From: Diogma glabrata
Lineage: Eukaryota; Arthropoda; Insecta; Diptera; Cylindrotomidae
Direction of reading: 5' to 3'
Assembly: GCA_963693315.1 (NCBI GenBank)
Contig: OY856188.1
Coordinates: forward strand, 158,968,644 to 159,032,643
Length of the DNA: 64,000 nt
Made by a program: the position numbers and the translations under genes. The notes under the pieces are model-generated. The model did not search any database. It was given only the letters and a program-made list of their open reading frames with translations, and was not told the DNA's origin. Shown here in pieces: positions 35,707-47,915 of the stretch. Positions within the stretch are counted from its first letter, which is position 1. Every line of letters starts with the position of its first letter.

Positions 35707-35930
35707 GTAATAACCACATTTTGTGAATCCCATTCTCTATGTTAGGAAAACGCAACACATAATATTTATTGCATTCTATCTATACTACCAACACTTGTGT
35801 TTACGATAGCTAAGCGATCTCCATTAATGAATGAAACATGTGGCAACAAATCTGCTCGAAGCTCAGTCCAAAGAAATGACAACATTGATGTTTCATAATA
35901 AATGTAGACTCCACTGAATAATCTCAATAG
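35707..35930 (-). pseudogene. BEACH-WD40 (WDFY3/blue cheese-like) gene fragment, upstream exon
   Basis: The acceptor TTCCTTCCTTAG precedes 35930. The frame reads WTELRADLLPHVSFINGDRL, AIVNTSVGSIDRMQ, a TAA, ILCVAFS, a second TAA, then EWDSQNVVIT at the inner transposon. INGD, the EWD-QNV-IT stretch and DGVVRMWS are the pattern of the C-terminal WD40 repeats of WDFY3/Bchs-type BEACH proteins (recalled family pattern). Two stops, a transposon in the exon and its position between transposon ends show that it is non-functional. The intron to the next exon is retained, so it was captured as DNA, not as processed mRNA. Confidence 0.6.
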
Positions 35931-37110
35931 CTAAGGAAGGAATAGTAACAAACAAATTACAAAATTTCATTTTAATGATAACCAAACTCAATATCTTACC
36001 TTTGACAAAAGAAAGCTTGCTTCCAAATCGAGCCTTATTATACTTTTACTGCCGATGAAAAATTACTGTTTAATTAAAAATTGTATTCACAACATCTTGT
36101 GTTCACAACAACCATCGATAAACATATTATTAAATTTTAGATTTTGAACTGTCAAAGAGTAAAGTGTCGTTTTAAAACCTACAAGATCCAATTTTGTTAG
36201 TAAAATGTAAGTTTTTAATTCAATGGTTTTTCGGAACAAATTTAAACTTAGTTGAATAATTTTAAAAATAAAGTGTAACAGTATTGAATATAAGAGAAAC
36301 GCCTTAAATACAAAATTAAATGTTTTAGTTTCAAAGTTTTCTACTTTAACTTCGAAAAGCCTTTTGAATTTAAACCGTTTCAATATTAATTTAAAAACTT
36401 TAACTTTAGATTATGCAAAACTGTGTGGTTTTTTAATTTAAACATGATCTCATTAGATTATAAAGTGCGTTTTTTTTCTCAGTGTACACATATAGGTCCT
36501 ACGGAAGTTTCCATTACAAAACAATACAAAGCTTGCTATATAAAGTTAAACTAATGCTCTTTGCAATCAATATTTAACAGAGTACTTGGAGTAAAATAAA
36601 AAAGCTTGTTGTTTAAAAATGTCTGTTATTTGCAATTAATAAATTACGCGCCACATTTTTTTTAGTATGACATTTTCATGCAAATTACATCTTAAATTCG
36701 AGATACTTTGATTATTACGCACCTGCCTAAATTAATCAAATTTAAAATAATTTACAACGGAAAAAATTAAAACATACATACCACCTTAATCACTATTATT
36801 ATAGACTTTCAGCTGAGAAGCGATAACTAAAACATACATGAAACGATTTTAACTATATATTTCTAAAATGGATAATACTCTAGTGAATTTTAAAATTTCA
36901 TTAATGTTTTAAATTGTAGCAAGGTGCATTAAAACTTTTAGCTGTTCTATAGAAATAAATTATGATGCAAAAGTTGTTTTAAATTTTATAGAAATGCATT
37001 GAAATTAGGTTTAATGCAACATTTACTTTATAATTCAATAATAACCTGCAACGCATAGCTCCTATTGCAAGACTTGCTTTAAATATTGCAGTTACTTTTT
37101 TAACTGTGTA

Positions 37111-38115
37111 TACACTACAACTAATTTCCACCAGATTTGATCTTTTGTTATTCATTATTACATATTGTTGTCTCTTTGTAAGATAGCTTTTTAGAAGTTC
37201 AAGTGCTTTATCTGATAAACCAATTTCTTTTAGTTTTTTTAGCAATATTTTGTGATTTACACAATCAAAAGCCTTCATGAAGTCAATAAACAAGCAGGCT
37301 GTTTTTTTACGTTTTTCTAGGTTTTTGTAAATGCCTTCGTTTAAGTTTAAAGCAGCTGATGTTGTATTACATTTTTTTTTAAATCCAAATTGATTCTTGT
37401 GGATTATATAATTTTCCTCTAAAAATGTAGTTAGTCTAGTTCAGCGGTGCCCAAACTGCGGCCATCTGGCCGCATGCGGCCAGTTTTATGATTTGGTGCG
37501 GCCAGTAAAAATATTATAAAAATAGCAAATACCACAATAATAATAAGTTCCGTTTAAAAAGGTACAATATTTTGGTACGTACTAAATTCAAACTTAAATA
37601 TTCCTAACAAATTCCTATAGAAATAGACTAACTGACATTAATTTGAAAAACGAACTAAGAATTAGTAATACTACACAAGAATTTAATGTTCGCGACTTAA
37701 CTTGAATAAAAAATCTTAACATAATTTATACTATTTATTTATTTTTTTTCCGTGCGGCCAGTCATTTTTGTTCTTGTAAATTTTTGGCCATCTCTTCCAT
37801 GATTTCCGGGCACCCCTGGTCTAGTTTGTATTGATCGCTCATAGACTTTCGAAATTATGGGTAGGAATGAAATTGGTCTATAGTTTGACATTTCTAGGCG
37901 ATCTCCAAAAATAGGAGCTACCCTGGCAATTTTTAAGTAATCAGGAAAACAGCCTGATTGAAATGATTGATTGATTACTAAACATAACGATTTAATGAAA
38001 TTTGATGCTTTTGCAAGTGTTTTGAGTAGTTGGGGAGATATATGGTCGTAGCCTTTAGCAGCACTTAAATTAAGATTTTCAATAATTCGAAATGAATTCG
38101 AACAAATTTGTTCTT
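37111..38115 (-). pseudogene. Dead non-LTR reverse transcriptase, N-terminal piece
   Basis: Minus-strand frame: NLSAAKGYDHISPQLLKTLA, GCFPDYLKIARVAP, SNYRPISFLPIISKVYERSI, then after the hAT MITE LTTFLEENYIIHKNQFGFKK, ACLFIDFMKAFDCVNHKILL, QQYVIMNNKRSNLVEISC. These are RT motifs 1 to 4, including the first catalytic Asp (FID). It is truncated upstream near the inverted repeat at 38147 and interrupted downstream by the 32637-37108 element; motif C is lost in the other half. Confidence 0.85.
37442..37818. mobile_element. hAT-type MITE (377 bp) with 8-bp duplication GTCTAGTT
   Basis: The left end is CAGCGGTGCCCAAACTGCGG and the right end complement is CAGGGGTGCCCGGAAATC. GTCTAGTT flanks both sides (37434-37441, 37819-37826). 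Excision with one copy restores the RT frame (SIQTR-LTTFLEEN). No coding sequence. Confidence 0.9.
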
Positions 38116-38146
38116 ATTATTTTATTATAGTCTTTTTGAGTAATAT

Positions 38147-38500
38147 TTGTAGGAAATTTAATTCTCTACAAAAAAGATCCAGGTCATTTTTTTCCTGAAA
38201 CCTATATTTATGATGATATTTTGAAATAAAACTTGAAATTCTTCGAAACTTGTAAAACCAAATGATAAAAATTTCGACGAAAAAGTACTAATTTTGATTT
38301 TTTTTGTTACGATTATTTTTTTATACATTTCATTCTATTGCATAAGTAGAAAATTAGGACTTTTTCGTCATCTTTATTTTTTATGTTTTTTAAAAATTAC
38401 GAAAACTTACAAGTTCATTTTCAAAATATCATGAGAACTATGCGTTTTCGGGAAATATGATTTGAACCTTTTTTGTAGAAGAATAAATTTCCTAAAAAAA
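38147..38500. repeat. Imperfect inverted repeat, ~150-bp arms
   Basis: GGAAATTTAATTCTCTACAA, ATGATATTTTGAAAT and GACGAAAAAGTACTAATTTT on the left return inverted on the right as AAAATTAGGACTTTTTCGTC, CATTTTCAAAATATCAT and TTGTAGAAGAATAAATTTCC. The centre is a T-rich stretch around 38300-38345. Likely a foldback MITE; its left edge marks where the adjacent RT pseudogene stops. Confidence 0.65.
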
Positions 38501-38701
38501 TGATTCTGTGATTTTTATTGACATCTGCAAATTTTATGATATATTTGAAAAAATCTACGAATTTTTCAAAAAATCAACTTCGACAATTTTGCGTCACGTG
38601 TTCTTTTGATTTAAAAAAAAATAATGCCGTTGTGGTTTTTTTTACCACAAAGAATTTTTCTAGGGGGCGTCTCGAAAAATTTAGTTTTTAACGACCAGTC
38701 T

Positions 38702-38883
<182 letters not shown>

Positions 38884-38890
38884 AAGTAAG

Positions 38891-39611
38891 ATGCTAAAAG
38901 TGATGAAACTGAAATTCTTTTTAAAAAAAGTTTCACCTGCTGAAATTAACATTGGAATATCTTCTGTTAAAAAAATTAGTAAGGGTGGTTTGGCTATTAT
39001 TACTACTGATGATAATAGTTGCGAAAAACTTAAATGTGAAATTATATCTAAATTGGGTAATGAATACAATGTTTATATTACTAAGCCAAGATAACCTAGA
39101 ATCATTATTAATAATATCAATGAAGAGTACGATGAACATCAATTAATAAGTCAGCTAAAATTGTAATTATTTTCTTAAAGATGGTGTGGATTATTTTAAA
39201 TTGATGTTTAAAAGACAAAACATACACTCTAAAAATTGGTGTTACATTCTTGAAGTATCTGAATCTACCTTCGCAAAAGTAATTGGTAATTATGTAACGG
39301 TGGACTGGAAATCTGTATATATCAAAGAAGCTTTCTCCATATTAAGATGTTTTAGATGTCAGAAATATGACCATAAATCGACTGAATGCAAGGCTGATGT
39401 TGTTTGTGGTAAATGTTGTGACAAGCATCATACCAACTCCTGTTCAGCAGATAAATTTAAGTGTATCAATTGTGTTAATTCTAATGAGAGCTATCGACAT
39501 AATTATGATGTTAATCATCCAGCTGGTACTATGCAATGCTCCGTACATGTTGAAAAAGTTAAGTTAGCACAACAGAGAACGTCATATTACTCCAAAAACA
39601 TTAATGATTAA
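38891..39611 (+). pseudogene. ORF1 (zinc-knuckle RNA-binding protein) remnant
   Basis: Three frame-broken parts: GISSVKKISKGGLAIITTD to 39094; PRIIINNINEEYDEHQLISQ after a stop; then from about 39180 DGVDYFKLMFKRQN. It ends in cysteine clusters CFRCQKYDHKSTEC (CX2CX4HX4C), CGKCCDKHHTNSC and CINCVNSN, typical of nucleic-acid-binding ORF1 proteins of Jockey/CR1-type elements. Stops at about 39094 and 39164 and at least one frameshift disrupt it. Confidence 0.75.
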
Positions 39612-39799
39612 TAACTTTATTTCAACTTTCGATGTGGTTTACTTTATCATCATGATTAAGTTTAATCAACTAAATACATTTTTGCATAATAACAATGCTA
39701 TTAGAATGTTTTTGATGTTTGAAGTATGGATTTTTGTTGCTGTTTCTATTCATTACATAACTCATTTCATCTATTAGAATGTTAATACTAGTGGTGTAA

Positions 39800-42678
39800 T
39801 TGATTTTATATTGTTTAAATTTAATGCCAGATAGTAATTGTATTTTAAATGATGTTAACGGTAATTTTATAATTCATCAAAACATTCGAAGTATGCGTAA
39901 AAATCAAAATGAATTTTTATGTCATATTGAAAATTTTAAAACTAAACCTCTGCTAATATTTTTAAGTGAAATTTGGATTGATGATATCGAAATTGGTAGC
40001 TATAATATTAATAATTATAATTTGTTTGCTAAATGTAACTCTAGCAATCAAAATGCTGGTGTTGCGGCTTATATTCATGATTCTATTCATTGTTCGGTTA
40101 AAAATATAGTGATGAAAAGTTTTGATTGTATTCAGGTTGATTACCTTTTAAATAAAGAACAGTTTACGGCCATTTGCTTATATAGACTTCATAGCTGTCC
40201 TGTTACCGCTTTTTTAGAAGAGTTTAGTACTTTGCTTTCATCTATCAAAAATAAAAACTTACGGGTTTTAGGTGATATAAATATTAATATTTTAGATTTA
40301 GATTCTCAAGCTTGCAATGATTATCTATTACTAATGGCTTCACATGGACTAAAATCTCTAGTAAATGAAGTTACGAGACCTATATCTTTCACTTGTATTG
40401 ATCATATTTTTGTAAGAAAAAATTTAAATTCTAAGTGTATATATGTACCTAAAGTTTTCGACTTTGATATTACGGATCATTGCGCCACTATTCTATGTTT
40501 AGAGTTTGAAATGACTGATAAATATGATAATATTAATAAGTCTGTACTTCATACTAAAATTGATTATACATTATTGTCTACTAAACTTGCTTCTGAGACT
40601 TGGTATAGTTGTTTCTCTACAAATAATGTTAATGATGCATATAATGATTTTATTTCTACCTTGCAGAACCATATTAATAGCTCAAGAAAATCTTTTAAGC
40701 AGCCAATAAAAAAATTAAAGAATGGATGTCAGATAATCTATCCAATGTCATAAAATTAAAGAATCTTCTTTATAAAAAGCACAACAACACCCTTTAAATG
40801 TTAACTTATCTTCTAGATATTTAGAATATAAAAAACAGTGTTCTGCCTTAATTAAAAGTGGAAAGTCATTGTATTACAACAATCTGTTTAATAAATATAG
40901 GAATAATCCTAAAAAACAGTGGGAAGCAGTTAATTGTATAATTAAGGAAAAAGTAACGCTACCTAAATCGTATAATATTTTGGATAGTAATGGCACCCTT
41001 TGTAATGATTTACCCATTGTATGTGACTTATTTAATAATTTTTTTATTGATATACCTGATAAACTCAAAAAAGAAAATATTACATCAGTTCATAATTCTC
41101 AAGCTACAATTGACAATATGGTTTATTCATATAACTATGAATCTTCTACTTGCTTTTTATCTCCGATTACTACTTCTGAAATTGAAACTATCTACTGGTC
41201 ATGATAATATTTCAAATTCTCTGATTAAAATTATTTCACACTACATTAGCTCACCGCTTTCCTTTATATTTAATATGAGCTTTAGTTCAGGGATTTTTCC
41301 TTCTGAAATGAAAAAAGCAGTGATAGTCCCTCTGTTCAAAAGTGGTGACTCAACGAATATTTCTAATTATAGGCCAATTTCGCTCTTATCGGTTTTCTCT
41401 AAATTGCTTGAAAAATTAAAGAAGTCGAGAATTTTATCATTTTTAGTCAAAACAAAATTTCTAAGTAACTTACAATATGGGTACCGTGAGGGTCTAAGCT
41501 CTGAGTCTGCTCTGATTGACTTTTTGTCCCCGCTATATGATGGATTAAATATAGGTAAAAGGGTAGCTGCATTATTTATTGATATTACTAAAGCTTTTCA
41601 TACTGTCGATTATATTTTATTATTTGAAAAATTAAGGTCTGCTGGTTTCAGAGGAATTGTGCTAGATTTGTTGTGGTCATATTTATCTAATCGTGTTCAA
41701 TGTGTTAAAATTAATGGTACTTTTAGTCAATATAAAACTATATCTGCTGGTGTTCCTCAAGGTTCTGTTCTTGGGCCAATTTTATTTCTCATCTATATTA
41801 ACTCCCTATGTAAATTTAATTTTAAAGGTTCTTTAATTGCTTTTGCTGATGATACTGCTCTGTTATATTGTTATGATTCGTGGGTGAATGTCAAACAATG
41901 TATTCAACATGATTTGATTAATTTAAGAAAATGGTTTAATATTCATTCCATGGTTCTAAGTTCTAAAACACGTTACATGACGTTTGATTTCTTTGATGAA
42001 AGTAACTCTCTTTCTAATGATTTTATATGTCATTCAATAAATTCAATGTGATAGCAGCTGCATTGTTATCAAAAAAGTAAACTATTTCAAATATTTGGGG
42101 TTAATTCTGGATAATAAACTAAATTTTATCACTCATATTGAGAAAATACGTAATGAGTTATATGGAACTATACGGAAGTTGTACATTTTACGTGAAATAT
42201 GTCCCCGTCATTTGCTGAAACAAATTTACTGTTCTCTCTTTAATTCTCGCTTAGAATATGCTATTACTTGCTGGGGTGGTGTCTATTTTCGTAATATTAA
42301 ACCTTTATTGACTGCCCAAAAGTTTGCTTGCGTGTCATACACTTCAAATCTCGAACTGATCCTTCGTTTCCACTTTTTAAAAAGTCTAATATTCTTCCGT
42401 TCCGCTATCTCTATGTTTATAAAGTTTTAAAGTTATTTTATTCTAGATGTGGGTATAAAAAAATCAAAACAATTATTAAATATGATTTACGCACCAATAA
42501 TTGTTGCGTAGTGAATTTTACGAGAAAGGAGTATTGTAGACGCTTTTTTGTTTTAATGGCTCCCTATTTATACAATTGTCTACCTGTATCTATCAAATCT
42601 TTTCATCCTATAAATATTTTTTTGAAAAACTTAAAACTTTGGCTTTTCTCTGTTAATAATATTGAGCTTTACTTTTAA
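39800..42678 (+). pseudogene. ORF2 endonuclease-reverse transcriptase, broken
   Basis: Endonuclease part (39800-40753): HQNIRSMRKN, LSEIWIDD, LGDININILDLD, CIDHIFVR, ITDHCAT. RT part after shifts near 40750-41200: SNYRPISLLSVFSKLLEKLK, LQYGYREGLS, FIDITKAFHTVDYILL, AGVPQGSVLGPILFLIYIN, AFADDTALLY. The C-terminus is in two further frames: LGLILDNKLNFITHIEKI, YAITCWGG, then FPLFKKSNILPFRYLYVYKV to 42678. Breaks lie near 40751, 41190, 42050 and 42325. The catalytic FADD survives but the protein cannot be made whole. Confidence 0.85.
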
Positions 42679-42982
42679 TATTTTTTTTGTGTGATATTTT
42701 TCATGTACTTACTATACATATTAGTTATTTAGCTTGTTTGTTACTTTTTAATTTTGTTTTTTTATGTTTTTTTTTTTTTTTTACCATTTTTTATGGAGCT
42801 TTTACTACAAGTGTTCGTTTGTAACACTTCAAAATGCTCCTACTTATTTCATTTCAATTACAAATTTAATTATTATCTGGCATTTGTTTATTTAACTATT
42901 GTATGGTTATAAAAATTTTTTGTAAATTACTGTATACGATTTTAATTTGTTTTTGATTGAAATAAAGATTTATTATTATTAT

Positions 42983-43233
<251 letters not shown>

Positions 43234-43433
43234 NNNNNNNNNNNNNNNNNNNNNNNNNNNNNNNNNNNNNNNNNNNNNNNNNNNNNNNNNNNNNNNNNNN
43301 NNNNNNNNNNNNNNNNNNNNNNNNNNNNNNNNNNNNNNNNNNNNNNNNNNNNNNNNNNNNNNNNNNNNNNNNNNNNNNNNNNNNNNNNNNNNNNNNNNNN
43401 NNNNNNNNNNNNNNNNNNNNNNNNNNNNNNNNN
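43234..43433. other. Assembly gap (200 N)
   Basis: Exactly 200 N, a conventional placeholder size. It probably replaces (TA)n and possibly hairpin units of the adjoining Helentron-like repeat. Confidence 0.99.
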
Positions 43434-43913
43434 TGTGGAAACATTTTAATCCGTTTCTTATAAACATAAACCTCTGCAGTTAGAGGTTTTTTACTTGTTG
43501 GCTTCAACAAAACGTTTGCAACAATCCATAACTACAATTTCCAAAAACCTTATAACAGTCAATGAAAAAAAAATAAAAAGGTTTGAATAGAAGAAATTAA
43601 TTTTTTTTCTTAGAAATAAACTATTTTGATATTTTGCAGTAATGGCACGACATATGATATAGCGTAGGTTTATGTCATAAATTGTCACACACATATTCTG
43701 TGGTAGATTTGATATTTGTTTGTTGCAAAATTTGATAGATATAGTTTTGCTTATATGTAGCTAATTTTCGTTTTAAAATTTGTTCGATATCTGTTTGAAA
43801 TTAGTTTGTGTTGTTTAAACTATTCTGATACATCCGATTCTACTGGCACACAAAACTGTCTGATCTCGAAATCTACCTATTTCTAGCGGATATACGTGCC
43901 GCTTGGACTTTTT
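43434..43913 (-). mobile_element. Helentron-like repeat, copy 2
   Basis: Reverse complement of 60388-60890. Its outer end, at 43913 on the plus strand, carries the conserved terminus AAAGTCCAAGCGGCACG with TAGAAATAGGTAGATTT inside it. It includes one hairpin (AACCTCTGCAGTTAGAGGTT, about 43470-43489). Only one hairpin unit is visible before the gap and (TA)n tract. Confidence 0.75.
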
Positions 43914-44039
43914 TTCATATAAATTTATTTTTACTGTTCAATCATACTATTATTCTTTTATTTCAAATAAAAGAAAACAAATAAAAAGTTTGGAGATTAA
44001 ACTAATTCATTATACATCCACTAATTCATTATAAGTTCA

Positions 44040-45118
44040 TCCAAAAATTGAATCGGGCACTGGTCAGGCTATCGCTGAAGCTGTCTATAGTGTGTTGATT
44101 GAATGGGAAATAGCAGATAAAGTTGTAGCATCCTTTTTGATACAATTTCAACTAACACCGGCTTTAGCCATGTTGCTTGCTTTTATTTCGACCAACCTCT
44201 TGGCCGGAAGCTTATTCGATTTGCCTCTCGCCACGATAGATAGATCGCGCTCAAGATGTTTTAGAGAAGAAACTGGTGCATCTAGTGCACCTGAACCGCT
44301 TCTTTTCAATCGTTTTGCAAAAGAATGGGATGAAATTAAACAAAAATCAATTCCGGCGGCAATGATGAAAGTGCTAAATCCAAAATATTTCAAGAATAGT
44401 GTAAAAAAATCATTTTTGTATCAATCGATTGAATCACAAGCTAATCCGTGATGATTACAAAGAGCTGTTGCAACGCTCAATCTCATTCCTTGGTGGTGAT
44501 GGTGGCAATTTCTACACATGTGGTCCAACATCCCTTGCTCGGTTTATATCTATATGCATCTATTGCCTCAAGATTTTTAATTCTGTACGTGAAATTTTGA
44601 TTTTTGTTGTAAAACTTTACATACAGCATTGGTGTAGTTGTACAAATCCAGTTAAAGCACCAAACCAAGATTTGAACTTTATACGTACTCGCACTTGAAT
44701 ACGAAGGAACCAATAAAATTGTTTCTGGTGCGGTAATCGAAAAGTTAAAAATCGCTTGTGGTATTTAACACCAGCGTTAGTTGGTCTTGGCTTTTTCGAT
44801 TCAAATGTTTCACTCGAAGTGAAGAGAAAAATGGTAAACCGTTTAAACGAAAGGAATCCAACTGTGATGTTTTCTGATTACCGCAAGCATTCAGATCCAA
44901 AACAATTGGTTGAATGTGATTTGTCAGGTTTTGTTTCGCACAAGACAAAATTTTTTAATTCAAATTTTAATATTTCCACTGACTTTTTCGAGATTGTTCC
45001 ATCCGATTGGGAAAATAATGATGATTACCAATCTGCATTCGAATTTTGTCAAAATTTACTCGTACTCAATGGCGCGGCTAAAAGGAGGGTAAAGTTCGTT
45101 AAATTTCTTAAAAAATAA
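44040..45118 (+). pseudogene. Degenerate transposon-associated protein (SGTGQAIA family)
   Basis: The reading shifts between frames: SGTGQAIAEAVYSVLIEWEI; after a frameshift near 44138 DTISTNTGFSHVACFYFDQP and LGRKLIRFA; LIRDDYKELLQRSISFLGGD from 44432; APNQDLNFIRT; then LWYLTPALVGLGFFDSNVSL to a stop near 45116. I recall this motif order from abundant repeat-associated hypothetical proteins in aphid and hydra genomes; the transposon superfamily is unknown to me. Multiple stops and at least three frameshifts make it a pseudogene. A hAT-like CAGAGGTTGGGAACC lies just downstream (about 45132) with no matching partner. Confidence 0.6.
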
Positions 45119-45299
45119 ACTGTTTAAGTTCAGAGGTTGGGAACCTGGGGCTATTAAAATGAAAACAAACGCAAACGGCCTTGCTTTCATCATTTTCGAG
45201 TCTATTTTGATTAAACTAATACTAGCTTTTAACTCAACTTTTCAAATATAACATCAGAAATTTTCAGCTTTCTAACGCTAGAAGTTCCAATGCAATTTT

Positions 45300-47915
45300 A
45301 TGTTAATGAACATTAACATAATAAACTAGATAAAGTCGAATTATTTGTAAACTCGTTTAAATTTCCAATTCAAATTATAGTAATATGTGAAACTTGGTTA
45401 GATGCAAGTGAATATAAATTTTATAATTTACCTGGTTATATAGCATTTCATTCCAATCGGTCGGATGCGATTGGAGGTGGTGTATCAATTTATATACTTG
45501 GCTCTTTTCCATGCAAATTAATATTATCAGAATATTCTAACATGAGTAATTTCTTAATGGTGAAATTATTAAAACACAATATCAACCTTTTAGCTATATA
45601 TAGACAACCAAAACTTAGAAATATTCCTAATTTTTTCATGAAACTTGAGCATCTACTTTAGAAATATAAAAATGCATTAATTATCGGTGACTTTAACATA
45701 AATGTTCTTGAAAAAAGCGATGATACAGTAAAAGCTTATCTTGAATTGATTTATTCCTCTGGTTTTACCATTCTCAACAAAATCCATGAAAATTATGTTA
45801 CCCGCGTTTCAAGTAAAAGTAGCATTATAGATTATTTTTTAACAGATAAGTTTGATAATGATTATGAATTAACAGTTGCTGATACATATTTCTCAGATCA
45901 CAAATACTTACTCCTTTCTACGTCAATCCTAGATCTGCAAACCCAGAAGTCAAGAGTACGACCATACAAAACCGTTTTGGCTTATGATCAGATAAATCCT
46001 GAAATACTAGAAAAGAACTTGAGAAACTGTTATTCTTTTTCTAGTTTTAGAGATAATCTAAAACAAGTTATATCTGAAAACACCCAACAAATTTCAATTA
46101 AATGCCACACAAAAACCCTGGATAAATAATGAAATTTTTAATAAAATGAAAGAATTGGACCGTCTGAAAAAAAATAAAAATAAATATCTAAATGACAATT
46201 ACCTTAATGACAAATTCTTAAAGCTAACTCATGACATAGCAAAAATGATTGAGATTAGGAAAGCGGAATATTATCACGTTAATCTGATTAATAATGTAAA
46301 AAAACCTATCACATTCTGGAACTATTTACGAGAAGCTGAATTTAATAAAATTACAAAGGAATCACCTCGTCCAATATTAGAAATCGATGGAGGTATTGTA
46401 ACGGATGAGTATAAAATAGCTGAAGAATTAAATGAACATTTTATTACAATTCCTAATGAAATTACATCCCATTTGCAAATACCTGATGTTAGCACCTTCA
46501 ATTATATTCGGTACCATGTTTCGGTTCCCTTTGAATTCAATCTAACAAACACAGATGAACTCATACAAATTATTAACAACTTAAACTCTAATTCAGCAAC
46601 TGCTTATGATAGAATATCAACCAAAATTCTAAAAGAAATTGTTAAAGTCATTTCTTCCACTATATCAAAACTAATTAATGAATCCGTAGAGGAAAAGAAA
46701 TATCCTGAATTTTTAAAAATTGCTATTATAACGGCAATTCATAAAGGAGGTTCCAGTCTTCTTATGAATGATTTCTAAAGTATTTGAAAAGGTACTCTTA
46801 GATCGACTTCTAAAACATATCCAAGATAATAATTTACTTACGGATCGTCAATTTGGTTTTACCAAACATTCAAACACTACAGCAGCGTGTATAAACTTCA
46901 CTCATTTTGTGAGTACAGCCATTCACAAACGTCTTTTTGTATGTTGTTTGTTCTTGGATCTAAAACAAGCCTTTGATACCATCGATCGTATTATTCTTTG
47001 TATAAAGCTTAAAGAAATGGAACTTCCAGATGAATTTATTCAGTTTTTTAAAAGTTATTTATCCAATCGAACTCAGGCCGTAAAACTTGGTAAGACTTAT
47101 AGTGATTTTAAAATAAATAACAAGGGCGTCCCACAAGGATCCATTTTGGGCCCTCTGTTGTTTAATATTTTCATAAATGATATTGCTCAGATTGGTTTAA
47201 ATGGTCAAATTCAACTGTATGCAGATGATGCGGTGATCATGTACAGCAGCTCTGACATTTGCGATATGTATTCTTTAATTAAAAAAGATCTAAAACTTCT
47301 TGAAACCTGGTTTGATAATAATCTTCTTGTTCTGAACACAAAAAAAAACAAAATACATTCTATTCGAAAATCGTCGATCCTACATCGACCCAGAAAAGTG
47401 TTATCCGTTGACTTTTAAAGGGGAGGTGATTGAAAGAGTTATGGATTATACTTATGTGGGCCTAGTAATTGATTCAAATCTTAAATGGAACAAACATATT
47501 AATAAAATAAAAAAAACCATAGTTCCATACATTTTTTCCTTAAAAAAGCTAAGGAAAATTTTACCAGAAAAATATTTAATAATAATTTATAACTCTTTCA
47601 TACTGTCGAATATCATGTACATGAACCCCATTTGGAGTGGTTGCCCAAAATATAAACTGAATGAACTCTTTGTACTACAAAAAAGGGCATTAAAGTATAT
47701 CAAGGGCCTACCAATATTATTTCCTACAAAACGGTTATTTGAAAGGAACTTATTGAGCCTTTTTCATTTATAAAAATAATTTCGAAATTGTTGAATGTTG
47801 AATTGAATGTCACATCGCCATCATTATCAAACACGTAGACGTTCACATTTCCTTGTACAATAATTTACTACTGATTCCCGTTTCAATAATGTATTATATC
47901 GTGGTCTTTAATTAT
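45300..47915 (+). pseudogene. Non-LTR retrotransposon endonuclease-RT, broken
   Basis: Endonuclease: KLDKVELFVNSFKFPIQIIV, CETWLDASE, IGGGVSIYI, a stop near 45659, ALIIGDFNINVL, SSIIDYFLTDK, YFSDHKYLL. RT: TAYDRISTKILKEIVKV, AIITAIHKGG, a deletion of the SNYRPIS region near 46765, ISKVFEKVLLDRLL, RQFGFTKHSNTTAA, FLDLKQAFDTIDRIIL, GVPQGSILGPLLFNIFIND, LYADDAVIMY. C-terminus: LGLVIDSNL-like in a new frame from 47408, WSGCPKYKLNELFVLQKRAL, then worn sequence to about 47915 (SRFNNVLYRGL). Motif C (YADD) is intact, but stops, frame changes and the deletion inactivate it. No clear 3' tail or target duplication. Confidence 0.85.

Larger units (their letters stand above)
32677..36484. mobile_element. 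TA-flanked element with CACTGAGAAAAAAA ends carrying host exons (middle layer)
   Basis: The ends CACTGAGAAAAAAA and TTTTTTTCTCAGTG are flanked by TA (32675-32676, 36485-36486). Subterminal similarity continues (for example CACAGTTTT near both ends). Without the inner element it is ~1.58 kb. Its centre carries a broken BEACH-WD40 gene fragment with an intron. No transposase is seen. Confidence 0.6.
32637..37108. mobile_element. TA-inserting DNA element inside the RT pseudogene (outer layer)
   Basis: Inverted ends CACAGTTAAAAAA (left) and TTTTTTAACTGTG (right) lie next to TA on both sides (an extra TA on the right). Removing it joins the RT reading frame from VEISCSV to PQGSILGP, which fixes the boundaries. 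Its left part is only 38 bp before the next element inserts. The right part (36487-37108) has no gene and shares a segment with 26410-26470. Confidence 0.7.

Noticed and set aside
45128..45150. hAT-like end CAGAGGTTGGGAACC
   Set aside because: No matching inverted end or 8-bp duplication found nearby, so no element is called.
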